Of a stretch of DNA of 13,563 nt, positions 5,738 to 11,692 are shown in pieces; the stretch's first letter is position 1, and each line of letters opens with the position of its first letter. The notes beneath the pieces were generated by a model that worked only from the letters and a program-made list of their open reading frames with translations, searched no databases and was not told where the DNA came from. Source of the stretch: Bacteroidota bacterium (GTDB lineage: Bacteria; Bacteroidota; Bacteroidia; Flavobacteriales; Weeksellaceae). Position numbers and translations under genes: made by a program. The stretch lies in contig JAEWYW010000024.1 of the NCBI GenBank assembly GCA_023458535.1, forward strand, positions 1 through 13,563, written 5' to 3'.

Positions 5738-7144
5738 CTATTGATATGCTCCAATGGTTGGACTGCTCGTTCTGCTCACTCCTGCAATATCTAAAGGAAC
5801 ACTTGCAGCAACGGCAACATCACCTTTATTTTTAGCCGGAGAATCAGCCTTCACACGTAGATTTTGCTGTTTCGCAAAATAATTCATGAACTTAGGATCA
5901 AGATTTTTAAGGCTCTGAATAACATTGGTATTGGTGTCAAACACAAATCCTGCAGCGTTAGAGTCACTGTATTTCAACAAACTGTTTTTAATGGTGAAAT
6001 TAAAAAGTTGCCCTGGTGTTTGTTCGAAAGAAACCGCATTATCTCTGTCTGAATACAAAATGCAATTCAAAAGATCTAACTTTAAAGCGCCTTGTTCAGT
6101 GACGTTGTTGGGGTTTTTCCATTCGTTAGTGGCATGCAAACAGCCTCTGTTAAGCGAAGACATTATATCTGAATAATTCGCAATCGTAGAATGTTTGAAT
6201 TCATATGTTCCTCCCCTGTAGATTCCGATAGCAGATTCACCACAATTATTCATCACAAGATTTTCAGCATGAATCGTTGAGAATACCGAATAAATGCCAT
6301 ACTCCTGAAAAGTATGTATTAAAGAGTTTTTGATGCTGGCATTGGTTTCTTTAAGGTCTAACCCTCTGGTACCACCAAATAATCTTGCATAATTCATATT
6401 CAGTGTAGAACCTGCTTCCATTTTTATTGAATTCCAATTTTTAGGAAGGGTATCGTATTTAGGATCATTTCTGTCACCTCTTAAAACCACCTCATTTCCG
6501 AGCGTTCCATTAATAAAGAGATTTCCACCAGTTTTTACCTTCATGCCACTGTTTTTATGAAAGTAAACCTTTGTTCCTGGTTGAATATCTAAAGTTCCCG
6601 ATGGACTGATGGTAAGATCACCATAAATAATTTTTGCTTTATTATTTGTCCAAGTAGTGGGGGAACTGATCACATTAGGATTGGTAGGTGTTTCTATGAA
6701 AAATTCAGCATCCTGAACTACAGAGAATAGCGTAACATGTTGTTGTCCTACTGCGGTATTGAATACAACCCTGTCTTCTGCAATGGCCTCTGGCCCTGTT
6801 GCTGTTGGAGCAATTTCTACAAAAATATAAAGACTGTCTTTTTTGCGTAAAGGCACGTTCTTAAAATCGTAACCAGGAGAGCCGTCAACATTAATTCTGT
6901 ATAACGAAGACGCACCCTTCTCTAATTTTATGGAAGGAATCATCACATCTTTATCCTCATTATTATATACTTTTACAGCATAGGTTTCTGAGCGTACTTG
7001 ATGGTACACAGTATCGCAAAACACAGTATCGGCGGAGAATCTTAATTCCTGACTGGGCTCATCAAAGCTGATTTCATCTTTATTACAGGAAAGCACTAAG
7101 ATGCCTACCCAAAAAGATAATGCCAATAGTATGGTATGTTTCAT
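5738..7144 (-). CDS. Probable surface lipoprotein with parallel beta-helix repeat
   Basis: A 468-residue lipoprotein. The signal peptide ends in the lipobox LVLSC, with Cys20 as the lipid-modified residue. The next residues are N-K-D-E; Lys followed by two acidic residues right after the Cys matches the lipoprotein export signal described in Capnocytophaga, so display on the outer face of the outer membrane is likely. Residues about 30-145 look like a beta-sandwich. From about 165 to 435 the chain shows repeated short strands with Asn turns (for example KTGGNLFINGTL, STIHAENLVMNNC), as in right-handed parallel beta-helices. The end, PLDIAGVSRTSSPTIGAYQ, is a motif common at the C-terminus of such secreted proteins in Bacteroidota. 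No catalytic residues could be assigned; binding or adhesion is possible. First gene of the - operon, with a promoter -7 box 22 bases before the ATG. Confidence 0.82.
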   Translation of the reverse strand: MKHTILLALSFWVGILVLSCNKDEISFDEPSQELRFSADTVFCDTVYHQVRSETYAVKVYNNEDKDVMIPSIKLEKGASSLYRINVDGSPGYDFKNVPLRKKDSLYIFVEIAPTATGPEAIAEDRVVFNTAVGQQHVTLFSVVQDAEFFIETPTNPNVISSPTTWTNNKAKIIYGDLTISPSGTLDIQPGTKVYFHKNSGMKVKTGGNLFINGTLGNEVVLRGDRNDPKYDTLPKNWNSIKMEAGSTLNMNYARLFGGTRGLDLKETNASIKNSLIHTFQEYGIYSVFSTIHAENLVMNNCGESAIGIYRGGTYEFKHSTIANYSDIMSSLNRGCLHATNEWKNPNNVTEQGALKLDLLNCILYSDRDNAVSFEQTPGQLFNFTIKNSLLKYSDSNAAGFVFDTNTNVIQSLKNLDPKFMNYFAKQQNLRVKADSPAKNKGDVAVAASVPLDIAGVSRTSSPTIGAYQ

Positions 7145-7166
7145 CGTAATTTTTTATTATGAATTT

Positions 7167-7174
7167 CAAAAGTA
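7167..7174 (-). promoter_or_regulatory. Promoter -7 box for the - strand operon
   Basis: TACTTTTG on the - strand matches the Bacteroidota -7 consensus TAnnTTTG exactly. It lies 22 bases upstream of the lipoprotein ATG, giving a leader of roughly 15 bases. No clear TTTG -33 element is seen at the usual distance; only a T-run is present. Confidence 0.55.
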
Positions 7175-7219
7175 ACGAAAATCCGTTAAAAAAAGCTTAG
7201 CAAAATTTTAGGTTCGTAA

Positions 7220-7250
7220 TTTGGTTATTAAAAAATAATTTGTATTTTTG
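7220..7250 (+). promoter_or_regulatory. Bacteroidota-type promoter of rpmE2
   Basis: TTTG at 7220-7223 (-33) and TATTTTTG at 7243-7250 (-7, TAnnTTTG) are separated by 19 bases, the expected spacing for the Bacteroidota primary sigma factor. Transcription should start near 7257, leaving a leader of about 65 bases before the L31 start codon. It is divergent from the - strand promoter at 7167-7174. Confidence 0.82.
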
Positions 7251-7322
7251 CAACCTGAAATTTAGCATAGAAATATCCATTACTATTTCGAAAGCAAAAC
7301 TTTAATTTTTTAAATTATTATT

Positions 7323-7574
7323 ATGAAAAACGGAATCCACCCAGAAAATTATAGACTTGTTGTTTTCAAAGATATGAGTAACGACGAAGTATTTCTTTGC
7401 AAGTCTACAGCAGAAACTAAAGACACTATTACTTACGAAGGTCAAGAATATCCATTAATCAAAATGGAAATATCTTCTACATCTCACCCTTTCTATACAG
7501 GAAAAGTGAAGTTAGTAGATACAGCAGGACGTGTTGACAAGTTCATGAATAAATACAAAAAATTCGCTAAATAA
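7323..7574 (+). CDS. rpmE2: Type B 50S ribosomal protein L31
   Basis: An 83-residue ribosomal protein of the large subunit, type B form of L31. The start (NGIHPENYRLVVFKDMS, residues 3-19) and the signature ISSTSHPFYTGK (50-61) followed by GRVDKF (69-74) are typical. It has a single Cys (Cys26) and lacks the CxxC zinc ribbon of type A L31, so it is the zinc-independent form. In some bacteria the type B copy is a zinc-starvation paralogue, but in Bacteroidota it is often the only L31; nothing like a Zur operator is evident here. It is flanked by a strong promoter and a clear terminator, so it is probably transcribed alone at a high level. Confidence 0.97.
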   Translation: MKNGIHPENYRLVVFKDMSNDEVFLCKSTAETKDTITYEGQEYPLIKMEISSTSHPFYTGKVKLVDTAGRVDKFMNKYKKFAK

Positions 7575-7599
7575 TTTTTAGAGAATTTATAAAATACCA

Positions 7600-7630
7600 A
7601 ACCTTTCGATTTTTGTCGGAAGGTTTTTTT
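7600..7630 (+). terminator. Rho-independent terminator of rpmE2
   Basis: AACCTTTCGA (7600-7609) pairs with TCGGAAGGTT (7616-7625) with one G-T pair and a 6-base loop, followed by a T-tract to 7630. It starts 25 bases after the rpmE2 stop. Confidence 0.9.
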
Positions 7631-7640
7631 ATTACTTTTG
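7612..7640 (+). promoter_or_regulatory. Candidate promoter of the GlmU-like gene
   Basis: TACTTTTG (7633-7640) fits the -7 consensus TAnnTTTG. A TTTG at 7612-7615 could be the -33 element, with a 17-base spacing, slightly short. That TTTG lies in the loop of the preceding terminator, so the two signals overlap. Transcription would start near 7647, and the leader would contain the heptamer array at 7665-7699. Confidence 0.55.
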
Positions 7641-7664
7641 CTCAAAGTAGAAAATGGAACCCAA

Positions 7665-7699
7665 ATTCTAATTTCTAATTTCTAATTTTTAATCTTTTA
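7665..7699 (+). repeat. Heptamer array TTTCTAA in the leader of the GlmU-like gene
   Basis: Five units in 7-base register: ATTCTAA, TTTCTAA, TTTCTAA, TTTTTAA and a degenerate TCTTTTA, ending 6 bases before the ATG. The CTAA core and period match the array after the rRNA operon. If the promoter at 7633-7640 is right, the array is transcribed and lies against the translation start. Confidence 0.75.
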
Positions 7700-7705
7700 A
7701 AAAAA

Positions 7706-8866
7706 ATGCAAATCGTATTTTCTGATGCCCAATATTGGGAAAAATTTCTTCCACTAAGTTTTACACGTCCCATTGCTGAAATGCGTTGCGGAATTCTTAC
7801 ATTTTCCGAAAGATGGCAACAGCTCTTGGGGATAACGGATGTTGCATACATCACCGAAGATTATTTACAGGAAAAATTTATGCAACCTAAAAAAGAAGAA
7901 AGTCTTTTCTTAGTGCCTAACTTTCTTCCTACAGAAAAGGTTCTTGAACAAATAAAAGAACTGAAATTAGGAGAAGCCTTGGTCTATGAAAACGAACTTT
8001 TAGCGGTAAAAATCAACATGGAAAATTTTTCACTCAGCCATATTGAAAAGATGACCGATGTTGATGAGGAGCTTGTTTTCTTTAAAAAACCGACAGATCT
8101 ATTTTCTTACAATCAGCGAGCAATAGACTTTGATTTTGAATTGGTCACCAAAGGCAGAACCTCGCAAGAATTGTCATCAACTAACGGCTTTTTAGGTGAT
8201 AAAAAAGATTTGTTTATTGAAGAAGGAGCTCAAATTGAATTTTCCACTCTAAACTGCAAAACGGGGAAGATCTACATCGGAAGAAATGCAGAGGTGATGG
8301 AAGGTTGTAATTTACGCAGTCCCATAGCGCTTTGCGATGATTCAAAATTTAATTTAGGTGCGAAAATTTATGGTCCAACCACCGTAGGTCCACACTCCAA
8401 AGTGGGTGGTGAGGTGAGCAATATCGTCATTTTTGGATATTCCAATAAAGGACATGATGGTTTTGTAGGAAATTCGGTAATTGGCGAATGGTGCAATTTG
8501 GGTGCAGATACCAACTCCTCCAATCTCAAAAATAATTACAGCACCGTGAAACTTTGGAATTTCCATTCTAAAGAATTTGAAGATACTGGTTTGCAGTTCG
8601 CGGGTGTGGTAATGGGAGATCATTCTAAAACAGCCATCAACACACAGTTGAACACGGGAACCGTTGTTGGTGTTGCAGCCAATATTTTCAAGCCAGGATT
8701 TCCACCGAATTACGTAGAAAACTTTTCTTGGGGTGGTGAGAAAGATGATGAGAAATTCAAGCTCGACAAGGCTTATGAAGTGGCAGAACGTGTGATGGCG
8801 AGAAGAAAAGTAGATTTAACGGACGAGGATAAGAAAATTTTTAAATTTATTTTTGATCATTATTAA
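7706..8866 (+). CDS. GlmU-like sugar-nucleotidyltransferase/acetyltransferase
   Basis: A 386-residue protein of the GlmU-like family found in Bacteroidota (alternative bacterial GlmU type). The N-terminal part (about 1-165) starts with a conserved block LPLSFTRPIAEMRCGILTF (residues 15-33) typical of this family and lacks the classical nucleotidyltransferase motif LxxGxGTRM of E. coli GlmU. The C-terminal part (about 168-345) is a left-handed beta-helix of hexapeptide repeats, with elements such as IEEGAQIEF, VGPHSKVGG, GNSVIGEWCNLGADT and TGTVVGVAANIF, as in acyl/acetyltransferases. The family is proposed to make UDP-GlcNAc from GlcN-1-P, feeding peptidoglycan and LPS, but activity cannot be read from sequence. 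The ATG follows an A-run; the gene sits alone between rpmE2 and the sigma operon. Confidence 0.85.
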   Translation: MQIVFSDAQYWEKFLPLSFTRPIAEMRCGILTFSERWQQLLGITDVAYITEDYLQEKFMQPKKEESLFLVPNFLPTEKVLEQIKELKLGEALVYENELLAVKINMENFSLSHIEKMTDVDEELVFFKKPTDLFSYNQRAIDFDFELVTKGRTSQELSSTNGFLGDKKDLFIEEGAQIEFSTLNCKTGKIYIGRNAEVMEGCNLRSPIALCDDSKFNLGAKIYGPTTVGPHSKVGGEVSNIVIFGYSNKGHDGFVGNSVIGEWCNLGADTNSSNLKNNYSTVKLWNFHSKEFEDTGLQFAGVVMGDHSKTAINTQLNTGTVVGVAANIFKPGFPPNYVENFSWGGEKDDEKFKLDKAYEVAERVMARRKVDLTDEDKKIFKFIFDHY

Positions 8867-8900
8867 TTTTGATTTTCCGCAATGAATAATATACAGATTT

Positions 8901-8976
8901 TTGTCATTCAGAACGGAGCAGGGCGAAGTGAAGAATCTCTTTGAAATAGAAGATTTCTCCTTCGTCGAAATGACAA
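8901..8976. repeat. 76-base imperfect palindromic intergenic repeat
   Basis: The ends are exact inverted copies, TTGTCATT (8901-8908) and AATGACAA (8969-8976). Further in, CAGAACGGAG faces CTCCTTCGTCG with partial complementarity, and the centre holds GAATCT and AGATTTC around CTTTGAAATAGA. It sits 34 bases after the GlmU-like stop. From memory, closely similar elements (GTCATTC-GAACGGAG...GAAGAATCTC) are dispersed in many Bacteroidota genomes; not verified here. It could fold into a long hairpin in RNA. It carries no gene. Confidence 0.72.
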
Positions 8977-9030
8977 TTTCGATGGCAATATTATTAATAT
9001 CTAAAATAAGTATAACTTCGGCATAAAATA

Positions 9031-9061
9031 AAGCTTCAAAACATTTTTTTGAAGTTTTTTT
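9031..9061 (+). terminator. Rho-independent terminator before the sigma operon
   Basis: AAGCTTCAAAA (9031-9041) pairs with TTTTGAAGTTT (9047-9057), with one G-T pair and a CATTT loop, and runs into a T-tract. It most likely ends the GlmU-like transcript, 164 bases past its stop, beyond the palindromic repeat. The sigma-factor start codon is 56 bases further on; I see no convincing TAnnTTTG box in between. Confidence 0.78.
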
Positions 9062-9116
9062 ATTTTCAATGTAATATTTTACAAATCTTAATTGTCTTAC
9101 AAATAGAAAGAAACTT

Positions 9117-9626
9117 ATGACCCACGAAACATTCAAAGAAACGGTATTCGTCTTCAAGGATGAAATGTATCGCTTTGCGAAAAGATTCGTGATGAGTAGT
9201 GATGAGGCAGAAGATGTAGTTCAGGATTTGATGATGAAATTCTGGCAAAAAAAAGAGGAACTTCAACAATTTGGAAATTTAAAATCTTATGTTTTAAAAT
9301 CCGTAAAAAATGAATGCTTGAATCGGCTAAAGCATCATGAAGTGAAACTGGGTTTTGCAGATATTCAGATTCATACCTCCGAACTTTATCAAATGGAAGT
9401 AAATAACATGAAAGACCATATCGTAAAATTCATCAATGAACTTCCTGAAAAACAAAAAATGGTGATTCATCTAAAGGATGTTGAAGAATACGAAGTTTCT
9501 GAAATCGCCGAAATTTTAGAAATGGAAGATAATGCAGTTCGGGTAAATTTAATGCGTGCCAGACAGAAAGTAAAAGAGCAAATCTCTAAACTTATGAATT
9601 ATGAACAACGATCGTTATCAAGATAA
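9117..9626 (+). CDS. ECF-type RNA polymerase sigma factor
   Basis: A 169-residue sigma-70 family factor of the extracytoplasmic-function type, directing RNA polymerase to a small regulon. Region 2 covers about residues 8-75, with DEAEDVVQDLMMKFW (29-43) matching the core-binding and -10 recognition helices. Region 4 covers about 105-158: LPEKQKMVIHLKDVEEY followed by a helix-turn-helix, SEIAEILEMEDNAVRVNLMRAR (128-149), which reads the -35 element. The linker between them is short and regions 1 and 3 are absent, as in all ECF factors. The ATG at 9117 gives the normal N-terminus. Its 3' end overlaps the next gene by 26 bases, so the two are translationally coupled. The partner is probably the membrane protein encoded next. 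Target promoters are unknown; autoregulation is usual for the type. Confidence 0.94.
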   Translation: MTHETFKETVFVFKDEMYRFAKRFVMSSDEAEDVVQDLMMKFWQKKEELQQFGNLKSYVLKSVKNECLNRLKHHEVKLGFADIQIHTSELYQMEVNNMKDHIVKFINELPEKQKMVIHLKDVEEYEVSEIAEILEMEDNAVRVNLMRARQKVKEQISKLMNYEQRSLSR

Positions 9627-10257
9627 ATACAATGAAGTCTTCCAAGATTTAAAGGAAGAAAAAATGAATTGGGATTTTGATGATTTTTTGCAGAAAGCAG
9701 AAGATATAACAGCATCTGTCCCACTTGAGATTAAAAAGCAACCAAAATTGCCGACATGGTTTTGGATGGCAGCTGGCTTTGTATTGTTGTTTTCTGTAGG
9801 AGGTTTTTTAGTTGTTGATAACTGGAAAGATAAAGAAGCAGAACTTCAGGCCGAAATCTTGAAACAAAAAGATCATTTTTTAGAAGAAAATAATCAGGAA
9901 CATAACAGAGTTGCATTCAACAGTGTTGAAGATTCTCTAAAATCTGGGGTAAAAGATTCAGTTTTTGCGGATAGTGTCTATTATTCTGAGCGGGATATTA
10001 TGGATGATATTTTACCGAGAAAAGGGAGATTTAAAAAGAAATATAAGGAAGTTTTTGTAATGAATGAAGCATCAGAATCAGAAAATATAACGATGAAAGA
10101 TTCTGCAAAATACAACGCAGAGTTTGTAATTGTGAATGGTAAGAAAATAGAAGATATGCAGGAGGCCATAGATGTTACCAAATTTTCATTTCAAGTTTTG
10201 TCTAAAAATGTAAACAGCGCTTTAGCGCAAACCCAAACGTCGGAAGACGATTATTAA
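9601..10257 (+). CDS. Single-pass membrane protein, probable anti-sigma factor
   Basis: A 218-residue protein with no family I can name with confidence. Residues 1-50 are hydrophilic and acidic (for example KEEKMNWDFDDFLQKAED), one transmembrane helix spans about 52-72 (starting TWFWMAAGF), and the rest is a charged domain outside the membrane with coiled-coil tendency at about 75-100. This order, a cytoplasmic sigma-binding N-terminus then one helix, is that of ECF anti-sigma factors, and the gene overlaps the sigma gene by 26 bases. No zinc-binding HxxxCxxC motif is present and the protein has no Cys, so it is not a zinc-type anti-sigma factor. The region 105-200 carries many Ser-Asp and Lys-rich stretches and a conserved-looking FVIVNGKKI (175-183). 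Stop is 10 bases before the next gene. Role inferred mainly from context. Confidence 0.68.
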   Translation: MNNDRYQDKYNEVFQDLKEEKMNWDFDDFLQKAEDITASVPLEIKKQPKLPTWFWMAAGFVLLFSVGGFLVVDNWKDKEAELQAEILKQKDHFLEENNQEHNRVAFNSVEDSLKSGVKDSVFADSVYYSERDIMDDILPRKGRFKKKYKEVFVMNEASESENITMKDSAKYNAEFVIVNGKKIEDMQEAIDVTKFSFQVLSKNVNSALAQTQTSEDDY

Positions 10258-10267
10258 AATGTAAACC

Positions 10268-11545
10268 ATGAAAAATATTATCATACTTTTTGCAGTGACG
10301 TTCACACAGTTTTTCAATGTGTACGGGCAAAACTCAGAGCTTAATATGCTTTTCGATCGTTATCAGAACACCGAGGGCATCACTTCAATTAAAATTGCGA
10401 AGCCGATGTTTGGACTGTTGAGTAAGTTAAACATCAACGATGCCGAACTTTCTAAATTGCAACCTCTTTTGGGAAAAATCAATTCCATGAAGATCTTAAT
10501 TGCCAGTAAACCAGAATCTGTTGAGGAAATGAAGAAATTAAACGGGTTTGCAGATGTTGCAAGAGATATTGGCTCAACCATTTCAAAACTCAATTATAAT
10601 GAGATCATGGCCATCAATAACAAAGATTCTAAATTAAAGTTTCTAGCATCTGAACCAAAAAACGGAGTCATGGAAGATATTCTTCTAAAAATTGATAATG
10701 GTAATGATAAGATTTTAATGATGCTGGACGGTAAAATGAATGTAAAAGATTTCAATAAACTTTTTGAAGGTAACGACTCGTCCTCAACCAACAATTCTCT
10801 CTTAAACTCACAATTAGACGCTTCAGATTCTGGAATTGCTACCAATTATCTCAGTGGTGAAGTACGAAATGTTGGTCAGTTTAATGGTATAAATGCAAGC
10901 ACAGGTGTTAAGGTGGTCTTTACGCAATCTCCTACCTCTAACGTGAAAGTGATTGCAGATGCTGATAAACTACAATATGTGATTACAAAGGTAGAAAATG
11001 GTGTTCTCCGAATTTATATCGATAATCGAGATAAAAAGCAGGTCAGATTTAAAAACCTGAGTGTAAATGTTGCCAATCCACGTCTTACACAATTGAAAGC
11101 ATCTTCAGGAGCATCGTTTAGTGCCACAACACCTATTGAACAAAAAAATATAAGTTTAGATGCCTCATCGGGAGGAAATATTCAGGGCGATTTTTCGATC
11201 CAACAAAAAACTACGGTGGATGTGAGTTCAGGCGCCAATGTGAATATAAAATTATCATCCAAAGAAGTTGCTTGTTCGGCTTCAAGTGGTTCTAGTTTGG
11301 GGTTAAGCGGAAAATCTGAAAATCTTTCACTTGATATCAGTAGCGGCTCCATGGCAAAAGCCCCGGATTTCAAGTCGAAAAATGTCACTGTTGAAGCTAC
11401 TTCTGGCAGTTCAGCAAGTGTTTATGCTACAGATACGCTCAAAGTGAGGGCTTCTTCAGGAGGTTCTGTCAAATATCACGGCAATCCTAGCATTACGTCA
11501 GATGTTAGTAAAACCTCTGGGGGAAGTCTATCACCTATTAATTAA
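10268..11545 (+). CDS. Exported DUF4252 and GIN-domain (DUF2807) fusion protein
   Basis: A 425-residue secreted or periplasmic protein. A signal peptide (about 1-20, cleavage near G20/Q21, no lipobox Cys) precedes a DUF4252-like domain (about 22-170, with SELNMLFDRYQNTEGITSI at 23-41). A Ser/Asn-rich linker (about 168-195) leads to a GIN domain, the putative auto-transporter adhesin head (DUF2807, about 196-415), which opens with GEVRNVGQFNGINASTGVKV. In it the turn motif SSG (or TSG) recurs with Gly at 281, 302, 322, 341, 360, 380, 398 and 418, about every 20 residues, marking the coils of a beta-helix. The function of both domains is unknown. As third gene of the sigma/anti-sigma operon, 10 bases after the previous stop, it may be a target or a sensor of the envelope response; that is inference. 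Confidence 0.82.
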   Translation: MKNIIILFAVTFTQFFNVYGQNSELNMLFDRYQNTEGITSIKIAKPMFGLLSKLNINDAELSKLQPLLGKINSMKILIASKPESVEEMKKLNGFADVARDIGSTISKLNYNEIMAINNKDSKLKFLASEPKNGVMEDILLKIDNGNDKILMMLDGKMNVKDFNKLFEGNDSSSTNNSLLNSQLDASDSGIATNYLSGEVRNVGQFNGINASTGVKVVFTQSPTSNVKVIADADKLQYVITKVENGVLRIYIDNRDKKQVRFKNLSVNVANPRLTQLKASSGASFSATTPIEQKNISLDASSGGNIQGDFSIQQKTTVDVSSGANVNIKLSSKEVACSASSGSSLGLSGKSENLSLDISSGSMAKAPDFKSKNVTVEATSGSSASVYATDTLKVRASSGGSVKYHGNPSITSDVSKTSGGSLSPIN

Positions 11546-11583
11546 AAATTTCATATTAACTATTGTTTTATTTATTAAGATGG

Positions 11584-11608
11584 ACCACTTTTTCGAAGGT
11601 GGTTTTTT
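11584..11608 (+). terminator. Terminator of the sigma operon with UUCG loop
   Basis: ACCACTTT (11584-11591) and AAGGTGGT (11596-11603) form an 8-bp stem with one G-T pair and a TTCG tetraloop, then T6. It lies 38 bases after the DUF4252/GIN stop and separates this operon from guaB. Confidence 0.9.
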
Positions 11609-11670
11609 CTGTCGTTATATTAAATCTCATTAATGTTTTTATATCATTTTCATTTTTGAAAATTTTACCG

Positions 11671-11678
11671 TAATTTTG
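11671..11678 (+). promoter_or_regulatory. Promoter -7 box of guaB
   Basis: TAATTTTG matches TAnnTTTG and lies 14 bases upstream of the guaB ATG, implying a very short leader. The nearest TTTG (11655-11658) is only 12 bases upstream, too close for a standard -33 element, so only the -7 box is supported. Confidence 0.55.
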
Positions 11679-11692
11679 CACAGAAAGTAAAG

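Noticed and set aside
9062..9116. Promoter of the sigma operon
   Set aside because: TATTTTAC and similar strings only partly match TAnnTTTG, and an ECF-dependent promoter of unknown consensus is equally possible, so none is assigned.
8816..9269. Two overlapping - strand ORFs
   Set aside because: They run across the palindromic repeat and terminator and antisense to the sigma gene; composition is that of shadow frames.
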